Assembly: GCF_000317535.1 (NCBI RefSeq)
Contig: NC_019757.1
Coordinates: forward strand, 1,649,001 to 1,713,000
From: Cylindrospermum stagnale PCC 7417
Lineage (GTDB): Bacteria > Cyanobacteriota > Cyanobacteriia > Cyanobacteriales > Nostocaceae
Length of the DNA: 64,000 nucleotides
Reading direction: 5' to 3'
Shown: positions 56,754 through 64,000 of the stretch, piece by piece
Layout of the letters: each line of letters opens with the position of its first letter
Position numbering within the stretch: position 1 is the first letter of the stretch
Notes under the pieces: generated by a model
Told to the model about the DNA's origin: nothing
The model's database searches: none
The model's input: only the letters and a program-made list of their open reading frames with translations
Made by a program: the position numbers and the translations under genes

Positions 56754-57938
56754 TTAAAAAACACCGACTTTATCCACTTTTTCCCAAGGTAAATCTATAT
56801 CGATTCTCCCTACATGACCATAGGCAGCAAGTTTTCTATAAAATCCGCCTTTTGTCAATGAAGGTAAAAATCTCAAATTGAATTGCTTAATAATTCCTGC
56901 TAGACGAAAATCAAAATTTTTCTCTAGAATTGTGGTGATTTCTTCATCAGGAATTTTGCCAGTTCCAAAGGTTTCTACTTGAACACTGACAGGACGAGAA
57001 AGCCCAATAGAATAACTTAACTGCACTTCACATTCTTGGGCAAGTTTGGCAGCTACTATATTTTTGGCTGCATAACGGGCGGCGTAAGCTCCAATTCTAT
57101 CTATCCTAATGGGATCTTTGCCGCTCAAAGCAGAACCACTATGTTTAGAATATTCACCATAGGTATCTATGGCATTTTTTCTGCCTGTTAATCCAGCATG
57201 AACAGCAGGCCCGCCAACAATCAACGGACCATCAGGATTAATAAATATTCTGGTTCTTTCATCTGGTTTAATATCTTCATTTTGAAATACAGGATAAATC
57301 ACGGTTTCTCGAATATCATCCTGTAATTGCTGCAAATCAGGTTTTGACGGTTTATTTTGACTAGCAATAACTGTAATGCTGTGAATTCTATCAGGTCGGC
57401 GGTTTTTATATTCAACTCCTACTTGAGTTTTGCCATCAGGGGTTAGATAGGGCAGGATTTTTTGGCGTTTCACTTGACTAAGTTCTCTGGCTAATTTGTG
57501 TGCTAGCCAGATGGGCAGAGGCATTAGACTGTCTGTTTGATTGCAGGCAAAGCCAAAAACTGTTGCTTGATTATTAACAGTAATTTTCTCTATTTCTTGA
57601 TCAGATAGGCTTTTTTCATCAAATAAATGAGATTGTTCTCGATGTAATTCTGTTAAGCTAGTCAAAATACTACAATTCTTACCGTTAAAATCAGATTGCT
57701 CATAACCAACAGAGTCAATAACGTGTCTAGCAGTGTTGGTAAAATCGACGTTAGCGTTAGGTTCAAATCTGGCAGCTATAAAAACAATGCCTTTAGAGAC
57801 AGCGCATTCTGTAATTACTCTGGCGTAAGGATCTTGTTGCAAAAATCGGTCAACAATTGCATCACTGATCTGATCACAAAGTTTATCAGGATGCCCCTCT
57901 GTGACTGATTCTGATGTAAACATGAAGTCTTTTTTCAT
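56754..57938 (-). CDS. Divergent S-adenosylmethionine synthetase (MetK paralogue)
   Basis: The 394-residue protein has TSESVTEGHPDKLCDQISDA, FGFACNQTDSLMPLPI, LTPDGKTQV and SGKDPIRIDRIGAYAARY, so it is a true MetK-family member. But the active loop reads GGPAVHAGLTGRK where most MetKs have an Asp before xGLTGRK, and DTYGEYSKHSGSALSGKD instead of DTYGGxxxHGGGAFSGKD. It is probably a second copy beside a standard metK elsewhere. It sits 60 bp after a P-type ATPase on the same strand. Confidence 0.82.
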   Translation of the reverse strand: MKKDFMFTSESVTEGHPDKLCDQISDAIVDRFLQQDPYARVITECAVSKGIVFIAARFEPNANVDFTNTARHVIDSVGYEQSDFNGKNCSILTSLTELHREQSHLFDEKSLSDQEIEKITVNNQATVFGFACNQTDSLMPLPIWLAHKLARELSQVKRQKILPYLTPDGKTQVGVEYKNRRPDRIHSITVIASQNKPSKPDLQQLQDDIRETVIYPVFQNEDIKPDERTRIFINPDGPLIVGGPAVHAGLTGRKNAIDTYGEYSKHSGSALSGKDPIRIDRIGAYAARYAAKNIVAAKLAQECEVQLSYSIGLSRPVSVQVETFGTGKIPDEEITTILEKNFDFRLAGIIKQFNLRFLPSLTKGGFYRKLAAYGHVGRIDIDLPWEKVDKVGVF

Positions 57939-57998
57939 AAAAATTCATCTTTTTTGTCTAAAAGTTTATTTAGGAAACCACATATAAATATTGTTAAA

Positions 57999-60900
57999 TT
58001 ATCTGTGTTCATCTGTGTTCATCTGTGGTTTAATATTTTTAGTATTTTCATTTACTAAAAGGGGCAGTAAAGCGCTACCGCCAATAACAGCACTATCCAC
58101 AATACTCAGGGGTGTAATTTTCAAAATATTCCTGAGTGGGGGAATAGTGAATGCTAGGATTTGAATGGCAAATGAGCCTGTAACGGCAATATTTAAATAA
58201 GGATTACGCGGCAGTTTCTCTGGACTAAATATGCTGTGTTTTTCAGAACGGCTGCTAATAGTATGCAGTAGTTGCCCAGAGGTCAAAGTCATAAAGGCAA
58301 CGGTGCTGGCCCTTGGGCCAATACCATATCGGAGAATGGCGTAACCATAGGCGGCGAGAGTACTAACTGAGAGGGTGGCTGACTCAAAAGCAATTCTGCC
58401 AAAGTCGGAATTTTTGATAATCGGTTCGTCAGGGTTGCGGGGTGGCTGACTTAATACATCGGGTTCTGGTGCTTCTAAGGCTAGGGAAAGACCGGGGAAG
58501 ATGTCGGTTACCAAATTTAGCCATAGGAGTTGGATGGCGTTTAAGGGTTCGCCGATACCTAGGGCGGTGGCGGTGGTCATCACCATGATTTCGCTGAGGT
58601 TGGTGGCTAGCAGGAAATGTACAGATTTTCTAATGTTGTTGTAGATTGTCCTTCCCCGACTAACGGCAATCATCATGGTTTCTAGTTTGTCATCTTCTAA
58701 GACGATATCTGCTACTTCTCGCGCTACGTCGGTTCCCCCTTTACCCATAGCGATGCCGACTTGTGCGGCTTTTAGGGCTGGTGCGTCGTTGATTCCATCG
58801 CCGGTCATGGCGACAACTTTGCCGGCTGCTTGCAAGGCTTGGACAATTTGCAGTTTATTGCTGGGACTGATGCGGGCAAAAACATCAACTTTGTCACTCA
58901 GGGCTGTTAATGCTTCGGGTGTGAGATTGTTGAGGTTGGTGGAGTCGAGAATTTCTAGTTGTGGATCTCGATTTAATTCTAGTTCTTTGGCGATCGCATA
59001 AGCTGTTGGACTTTGGTCGCCTGTAATCATGACTGTATCAATCCCCGCTTGATGAAAGTCGGCAATTAATTGTTTGGCCCCTTTTCTGATCGGGTCTGCC
59101 ATTCCCACCAGTCCCAGCCAAATTAAGTCTGACTCATGATTGTTGTTGTTGTCAGCTGCGTCAATATAACTGTAAGCTACTCCCAGCACCCGCAGCGCCT
59201 TCAGTGCCATGCGATCGTTTTCCATCTCGATCGCCTGTTTGTCTGCTTCGGTAAAGGGCACTACTTGCCCCTGGATAACGCACCTTTGGCAGATCTCGAT
59301 CACTTCGGCGGGATTACCTTTGACTGCAACCATCCGCTGGCAATTATGAGTTTCATGGATTGTACTCATCATATTGCGGTTTTCTGAGCGCAGGTTGGTT
59401 TGCCGCAGGGGATATTTTTCTCGAATGGCGATCGCATCTATTCCCGCACTAATTGCCATGTAAATCAGGGCATTTTCGGTGGCTGAACCTGTAACCAGAT
59501 ACTCACCATCCTCCTGGCGGCAGAGTTCGCTTTCATTGCAGAGAACTGATACATAAATCAGCTTTAACAGTTCGTTGCAGAGATAAGGATTAATTTTCTC
59601 TGTGTCGGCGATAAATTCACCGTCAGCTACTTTCATGTGTCTACTGTTGGTGAGAATTTCCACCACGGACATTTGATTTTCTGTCAGTGTCCCGGTTTTA
59701 TCTAGGCAAATTGTCTGCACTGAACCTAAAGCTTCCACTGCACTCAAACTGCGGACTAGGACTTTGTTTTGTCGCATATCGCGGATACCCAGGGCTAAAG
59801 TGGTAGTGGCTATTGTTGGCAATCCTTCCGGTACTGCCGCCACAGCTAAAGATATGGATGATTGCAGCATTTGCACTAAACCATAGCCCCGCAAAACGCC
59901 TAAACCAAAGACTAAACCGCAGATTCCCATCCCCATAAAAACCAGTTGACTGCCTACCTCATCTAGCTGTCTGGCCAGGGGCGTTTCTGTTGCTGTTGCT
60001 TCACTAACGAGTTGTTGAATTTTGCCCATTTCGGTAAATTTTCCTGTGGCTACCACCGCCGCTAGTCCTTGGCCACCAGTGATTAGAGTCCCTTTATAGA
60101 TCATATTTAAGCGATCGGCTAACGGCACATCTACTTTCACAGAATCGGCAACACCCGTGAGAGAATGCTTATTTTTGGTAACGGGAATACTTTCTCCAGT
60201 TAGCGCCGACTCATCAATACTCAGGTTATCTGCCTCGATGAGTCGGGCATCGGCTGCCACATAATTGCCAGGTTTGAGAACTAAAATATCTCCCAAGACC
60301 ACATTTTCTGTGGGTATTTCTATCTGATTGCTATCTCTAATTACCCAAGTTGATATTTGTTCCCGACTTTTGAGAGCATCAATGATTCTTTCTGACTGAC
60401 TTTCTGTGGCGTAACCAATAACCGCATTCAAACCAACAACACCCATAATCACCACAGCATCAATTAATCCCCCTGTAAAAATCGAAATCCCCGCAGCTAC
60501 GGCAAGTAAAGCCACCGGTAGAGATTTAAACTGGTTAATGAAGATGCTTAAATTGGAACGAGTAGATGATTCAGATAGAATATTCTGTCCATATTTATGC
60601 AGATTAGTTGTGGCAGCCTCACTGGATAGTCCTGCTATTTCTGAAGTATTTAAGCTACTTAAAACGCTATCTGCTGCCATTAAATGCCAGCTTTTTCTTT
60701 CTTGCTCGTGGATATTGACTGCGGATATTTTACTTTTATTTGCCGCCTTGGCTAATTTTTTTGACTGAATCAGTCTACCATTTTTGGGAAAATCTAAAAC
60801 AATTTTATAAATTATTGATGCAATTTGTTTACAGGTATATTTTTCTGTAAAAATCACCAGTATATTGCTAGTCAACGGGTTAGCAGACGCATAAATTATA

Positions 60901-61055
60901 TCTGAGTCAGTTACAAGGCATCGCTCCAAGTATACTTTTAGCTCTGGTGAATGATCAAGTTCATCTACTTTATATCTAGCTCTCCCCTTGACTTTGGTGT
61001 GTATTGCTTGAATCACAGCAGTTCTTGCTCCTAGTAATGCCCTAAAAACTTCCAA
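57999..61055 (-). CDS. Cation-translocating P-type ATPase (P2, PEGL type)
   Basis: The 1018-residue pump has an N-terminal ferredoxin-like domain of about 110 residues (HTKVKGRARYKVDEL), then the A-domain TGES, TM4 AAVPEGLPTIATTTLALG, phosphorylation CLDKTGTLTENQ, hinge MTGDGINDAPALKAAQVG, and TM6 LLWLNLVTDIFPGL. PEGL plus NLVTD suggests Ca2+ or Mn2+, as in SERCA-like pumps. The last residues (KPQMNTDEHR) are coded by a GATGAACACA tandem repeat, so the natural C-terminus has been extended. Confidence 0.88.
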   Translation of the reverse strand: MEVFRALLGARTAVIQAIHTKVKGRARYKVDELDHSPELKVYLERCLVTDSDIIYASANPLTSNILVIFTEKYTCKQIASIIYKIVLDFPKNGRLIQSKKLAKAANKSKISAVNIHEQERKSWHLMAADSVLSSLNTSEIAGLSSEAATTNLHKYGQNILSESSTRSNLSIFINQFKSLPVALLAVAAGISIFTGGLIDAVVIMGVVGLNAVIGYATESQSERIIDALKSREQISTWVIRDSNQIEIPTENVVLGDILVLKPGNYVAADARLIEADNLSIDESALTGESIPVTKNKHSLTGVADSVKVDVPLADRLNMIYKGTLITGGQGLAAVVATGKFTEMGKIQQLVSEATATETPLARQLDEVGSQLVFMGMGICGLVFGLGVLRGYGLVQMLQSSISLAVAAVPEGLPTIATTTLALGIRDMRQNKVLVRSLSAVEALGSVQTICLDKTGTLTENQMSVVEILTNSRHMKVADGEFIADTEKINPYLCNELLKLIYVSVLCNESELCRQEDGEYLVTGSATENALIYMAISAGIDAIAIREKYPLRQTNLRSENRNMMSTIHETHNCQRMVAVKGNPAEVIEICQRCVIQGQVVPFTEADKQAIEMENDRMALKALRVLGVAYSYIDAADNNNNHESDLIWLGLVGMADPIRKGAKQLIADFHQAGIDTVMITGDQSPTAYAIAKELELNRDPQLEILDSTNLNNLTPEALTALSDKVDVFARISPSNKLQIVQALQAAGKVVAMTGDGINDAPALKAAQVGIAMGKGGTDVAREVADIVLEDDKLETMMIAVSRGRTIYNNIRKSVHFLLATNLSEIMVMTTATALGIGEPLNAIQLLWLNLVTDIFPGLSLALEAPEPDVLSQPPRNPDEPIIKNSDFGRIAFESATLSVSTLAAYGYAILRYGIGPRASTVAFMTLTSGQLLHTISSRSEKHSIFSPEKLPRNPYLNIAVTGSFAIQILAFTIPPLRNILKITPLSIVDSAVIGGSALLPLLVNENTKNIKPQMNTDEHR

Positions 61056-61602
61056 AACTTGCTTTAATTGAGTAGATTTAGATTCATTATATTCTATGTT
61101 TATAGAGCGAATGTAGATCCAATTTTAAATTATTTGCAGGAAACACATAGGTAAACAATAGGATTACTGTAGGATTTTGGTTAGCGAAGAGAGCGTTATG
61201 CGCTTAAAACTAGCATACACCTAGAGTTTCACCTCTACCCCTATGCTTCTTGCCTGACTTTACTTCTTGATCAAATAGAATTGCTAAACATGCCAGTTTA
61301 ATTAAATTAATTACCAACTTCATCAGCCTAAAGTTATAGAGGCATTTTTAAGCTGGTGTAAAAACACAATACAATTTCTCCTTAGCTCAAGAGCAAAAAT
61401 ACCGGTTACTCTGACCGATGAAATATGCCTATGGTTATAAGCAATAAAACTAATCTCAGCGTAACTCCACCTTTGGAACCAGGCAATCGGGAAATTAAAA
61501 TGTTAATCTTGGTCGTGGGAGCTATCACAAACATTCTAGAATAATGGTTGTAATTATCAACTCCCATTTGAGACCAATTAGCAGCAAAATGTGAGTGAGT
61601 AA
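61056..61602. other. Divergent intergenic region, no gene seen
   Basis: 547 bp between the P-type ATPase (minus) and the FMN-binding protein gene (plus). It is AT-rich; a minus-strand open frame at 61406-61609 lacks family features and overlaps the start region of the next gene, so I treat it as non-coding. Confidence 0.45.
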
Positions 61603-62043
61603 ATGACAACTTCTACAGACAGAAACCAACAGTTTTATCAACTGGATAAACTTATTAAAGACATTGGCTTTGGGATGTTAACCACAGTCGATGAAGATGG
61701 CAGCTTGCACAGTCGCCCCATGTTCGTGAATAATGAGATTGACTTTGAGGGCGTACTTTGGTTTTTCACTGATGCCAGATCTCATAAAGTGTTGGAAATT
61801 CAACACCGCCAACAGGTGAATGTCAGTTTTTCTTCACTTGAAAAACAACAATATATTTCTATTTCCGGAACGGCTCAACTGGTGACAGACCACAATAAGC
61901 TACAACAGCTATGGCAGCCAGAACTGCAAACTTGGTTTCCTAAAGGACTAGAAGAGCCTGATATTGCTTTGCTCAAAGTGAACATCAATAAAGCTGATTA
62001 TTGGGATAATCGATCCAGTTCTCAACCACAAAAAATTATTTAG
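61603..62043 (+). CDS. Pyridoxamine-5'-phosphate-oxidase-like FMN-binding protein
   Basis: The 146-residue split-barrel protein has GFGMLTTVDEDGSLHSRPMF, LWFFTDARSHKVLEI and NVSFSSLEKQQYISISGTAQ, the pattern of the general-stress-protein 26 group. It probably binds FMN or a related flavin and has no clear enzymatic activity assigned. Confidence 0.85.
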   Translation: MTTSTDRNQQFYQLDKLIKDIGFGMLTTVDEDGSLHSRPMFVNNEIDFEGVLWFFTDARSHKVLEIQHRQQVNVSFSSLEKQQYISISGTAQLVTDHNKLQQLWQPELQTWFPKGLEEPDIALLKVNINKADYWDNRSSSQPQKII

Positions 62044-62200
62044 TTTGTTCACCTACCACGCTTTTTAAGTTGTAACATTCTGTAATTGAACTCGCTAAAT
62101 TAAGTATTGTTAATTAGAAATGTTCAATATGGCAGCATGATGCAAACACCTATAAGCAGTGGTAGTTCTGAAAAAACTTTATCAGTGAGGATATTTAGTC

Positions 62201-62812
62201 ATGAGAATACAGAAAATAGCCATGGCTGGCCTTGTAGTCATTAGCATTATTATTGGTACATCTGATAAAAATGTAACTACAGCCCAGCCAAATCCAATTA
62301 CTGTTAGATTGACTCAGAACCCACTCAGCGCTTCAGATAGGCAATTTCTCACCAAGGCTGGTCAGGACAGTACAGCAGAAGTAGAACTCGGTGAATTGGC
62401 ATCTCAACGGGCGGCAAAAGTTCAGGTAAAACAGTTTGGACAGCGGATGGTAGAAGATCATACGCAAATGAACAAAGAACTCCAAGAATTAGCAGCCCAA
62501 AAGGGTCTAACTATACCGCAAGATATCGGTGAAGACAACAGCAAGGTGAAAGCTGAGTTATCAAAGCTTTCAGGCGCGGCTTTTGACAAAGCATATATGA
62601 ACCACATGATTGCAGATCACACTAAGGATGTGTCTCTGTTCCAGCGTCAGTCCCAGCAAGGAAATGATCCGGACTTAAAAGCTTGGGCGGCTAAAACTTT
62701 GCCGACGCTGCAAGAGCATTTGCAGCTCGCTCGTTCCATCACGGGTAAATCTGTGACACCTAGCGGAACGGGGGGTGGCATTGGCCTAGCGTGCCGGAGA
62801 GCAGTTGCCTAG
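62201..62812 (+). CDS. DUF4142 secreted helical protein
   Basis: The 203-residue protein has a signal peptide, then DUF4142: LTKAGQDSTAEVELGELASQ, VKQFGQRMVEDHTQMNKEL, MNHMIADHTKDVSLFQRQSQ and the LPTLQEHLQLARSI end, with the repeated HxxxH-like His pattern of the ferritin-like fold. The last residues (GIGLACRRAVA) appear to come from an IS200/IS605 end-like sequence (62777-62866), so the true C-terminus has probably been replaced. Confidence 0.8.
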   Translation: MRIQKIAMAGLVVISIIIGTSDKNVTTAQPNPITVRLTQNPLSASDRQFLTKAGQDSTAEVELGELASQRAAKVQVKQFGQRMVEDHTQMNKELQELAAQKGLTIPQDIGEDNSKVKAELSKLSGAAFDKAYMNHMIADHTKDVSLFQRQSQQGNDPDLKAWAAKTLPTLQEHLQLARSITGKSVTPSGTGGGIGLACRRAVA

Positions 62813-62866
62813 GACTCATGAAGCGTCAAGCCCCCGTGCTGGACTTCGGGGGTGTGTGTCAACAGA
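62777..62866 (+). mobile_element. IS200/IS605 right-end (omega-RNA)-like remnant
   Basis: The stretch ends in a CCCCCG-TGCTGGACTT-CGGGGG hairpin (62831-62852) followed by GTGTGTGTCAAC, and is preceded by GAGAGCAGTTGCCTAGG. This resembles the 3' end of TnpB-type elements in Nostocales. No tnpB lies upstream, so it looks like a solitary end. Family assignment is from memory of such ends. Confidence 0.5.
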
Positions 62867-62869
62867 ACA

Positions 62870-63115
62870 CTAACGACAATGCAATAAAACTGAACTTTTC
62901 TCTACAAGCGTTTGTTTGTCCCGTCGTAATGTGATCCTCATAGCTCGGTTATACTTGACCTGAGCAATCAGAGCCACCGTGTATGGTTGTCCAGGCAGAT
63001 TAAGGTGAAAAATTATCTGCTGTGGGAGATGTCTATTGTAAGCAACTCGTTTAGCTATTTCGCCGTAAGCCTCCCACTGAAACGGTACGACCTTCTGTGG
63101 TGAGATATAAGGTGG
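62870..63115 (-). pseudogene. Decayed minus-strand coding remnant downstream of RHH gene
   Basis: An 81-codon frame without a usable start reads as convincing protein (KVVPFQWEAYGEIAKRVAYN, then FHLNLPGQPYTVALIAQVKY and RAMRITLRRDKQT). With a one-base shift it would connect, through RIELVGGRVIFNHL, to the TAG that ends the RHH protein at 63151. The two pieces may once have been one gene. Family not recognised. Confidence 0.4.
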
Positions 63116-63189
63116 TTAAAAATAACGCGACCTCCGACTAATTCAATCCGCTATTCCTTGACTCTAAGGGGGTCAGCGTTATTTTTAAC
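63115..63189. repeat. Inverted repeat GTTAAAAATAACGC
   Basis: The arms at 63115-63132 and 63171-63189 match over 18-19 bp with one extra base, enclosing about 38 bp that hold the RHH stop codon. The unit could be a small insertion that ended the RHH frame. Confidence 0.6.
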
Positions 63190-63348
63190 ACTCTCTGTTT
63201 CGACTCCGCTCAACACAAGTAGATTTGGCAGTCTATCAACCCAGTCTTCTACTATCTGCGTGACTGTTTTATCTTTCATTACAGCATAAGAGTGAAGTTT
63301 GTTCAATCTACGCTCAGACATCCTGACATTTAATCTAGTAGTTTTCAC
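63151..63348 (-). CDS. Ribbon-helix-helix protein divergent from tnpB
   Basis: A 65-residue protein with the RHH pattern: beta strand [20 protein letters not shown], then helices ([19 protein letters not shown]). The tail (from [13 protein letters not shown]) is coded by an inverted repeat. It starts 62 bp from tnpB in the opposite direction, so both promoters share one short region; it could repress tnpB or itself (inference). Confidence 0.6.
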   Translation of the reverse strand: MKTTRLNVRMSERRLNKLHSYAVMKDKTVTQIVEDWVDRLPNLLVLSGVETESVKNNADPLRVKE

Positions 63349-63410
63349 ATTTGTCTACCCGTTGTTGTCACTTTTATGGGATTATAGTCTTGATAGTTGA
63401 GGATAGACAA

Positions 63411-64000
63411 GTGAGGACAGCGTACCAATACAAACTACGACCAACAGCAAAACAAGCCTTAGAGATAGACAGATGGCTGGCTATGCTATGCGCTCAGTAC
63501 AACTATCTGTTGGCTGATAGATTTGATTGGTATGAGCGTAATCGTTCATCGATTAATGCCTGTCCTATTGTCTGCCATATACCAGAATTGCGGGATAACC
63601 CAGACTATTATTCACAAAAGAAAACGCTACCGCAGCTTAAAAAAACTCATCCTTGGTACGGTGAAATTTACTCGCAGGTTCTACAGGACATAGTTAAACG
63701 AGTGAAGGTGACATTTGACCGTTTTTTAAAAGGTGATAGCAATGGCAAACGTAGTGGTAAGCCGAGATTTAAGCCCCGTGACCGTTATCGCACATTTACA
63801 TATCCACAGATGAAAGATGGGTGTTTGCAAGGTAATTTAATAACTTTACCAATGTTCGGCATAGTTAAAGTTATCTTGCATCGCCCAATACCTGACGGAT
63901 TTAAAATTAAAACCGCATCAGTAACAAAAAAAGCTGATGGTTATTATTTGACCTTGAGTCTTGAAGATCCGACAGTCCCGAATATTAAGCCTGATTTCAA
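63411..64000 (+). CDS. tnpB: TnpB, IS200/IS605 RNA-guided nuclease (5' part)
   Basis: A GTG start opens a frame that runs off the right edge after 196 codons. It shows the TnpB start ([20 protein letters not shown]), [40 protein letters not shown] and [20 protein letters not shown]. The RuvC and zinc parts lie outside the window. TnpB proteins are programmable nucleases using a 3'-derived omega RNA. TTGTCTACC (63353-63361) and GGATAGACAA (63401-63410) form an inverted repeat upstream that may mark the left end. Confidence 0.85.
   Translation, partial: MRTAYQYKLRPTAKQALEIDRWLAMLCAQYNYLLADRFDWYERNRSSINACPIVCHIPELRDNPDYYSQKKTLPQLKKTHPWYGEIYSQVLQDIVKRVKVTFDRFLKGDSNGKRSGKPRFKPRDRYRTFTYPQMKDGCLQGNLITLPMFGIVKVILHRPIPDGFKIKTASVTKKADGYYLTLSLEDPTVPNIKPDF

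Noticed and set aside
61406-61609. 67-aa minus-strand frame
   Set aside because: Overlaps the start region of the FMN-binding gene and shows no family features.
1-64000. tRNA, rRNA or CRISPR loci
   Set aside because: I read both strands for cloverleaf-type and repeat-spacer patterns and found none I could support; a dedicated search tool might still find one.

Overview
This window looks like chromosome of a filamentous, heterocyst-type cyanobacterium (Nostoc/Anabaena-like). Visible reasons are frequent HIP1 octamers (GCGATCGC), 7-bp tandem repeats of the TAATGAC type typical of Nostocales, cyanobacterium-typical families (DUF3288, DUF1822, DUF928, fused PyrF-PyrE, N-terminally membrane-anchored YvcK), and many short palindromic elements between genes. 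I saw no rRNA, tRNA, CRISPR array or prophage.

Layout. 1-9 kb: the N-terminal part of tsaE, yvcK, ruvC, a frameshifted YgjP-type metallopeptidase, a cytochrome b / molybdopterin oxidoreductase pair, fused pyrF-pyrE, an AI-2E family permease and a NERD protein. 9-14 kb: a two-gene AAA ATPase / DUF3226 (Toprim-like) module whose second gene is split by a small mobile element, then clpC and a DUF3288 gene. 14-18.7 kb: small secreted, lipoprotein and membrane proteins of unknown role. 18.8-26.7 kb: a tightly packed five-gene run made of a sigma-70-like protein, DUF1822, a CHAT-CHASE2 membrane protein, secreted DUF928 and a TPR-CHAT protein. It carries two intact CHAT protease-type His/Cys dyads and is my best candidate for an undescribed system. 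26.7-40.2 kb: alpha/beta hydrolase, aroE, a divergent succinyl-CoA-ligase-like pair, a Uma2 protein, a broken VapBC-type toxin locus, a TPR protein and a five-PAS hybrid histidine kinase.

40.7-50.5 kb: an XPB-like helicase overlapping a DUF790/Bax1 nuclease, a fasciclin protein, a two-domain histidine phosphatase, pilT and wecB. 51-61 kb: a heme-oxygenase-fold protein, glgA, hemC, an LprI-like protein, an MBL-fold protein, a divergent MetK paralogue and a PEGL-type P-type ATPase. 61.6-64 kb: an FMN-binding protein, a DUF4142 protein and an IS200/IS605 area with an end-like hairpin, a decayed minus-strand frame, a ribbon-helix-helix gene and the 5' part of tnpB, which runs off the window.

Two families of non-coding mobile elements stand out. 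One has TA-flanked ends (two copies; one now supplies the stop codon of pyrF-pyrE). The other has GAGGATGT ends and 3-bp TNA target duplications (three complete copies and one truncated; one interrupts the DUF3226 gene). Short repeats also reach into coding sequence in the helicase, aroE, wecB and the P-type ATPase.
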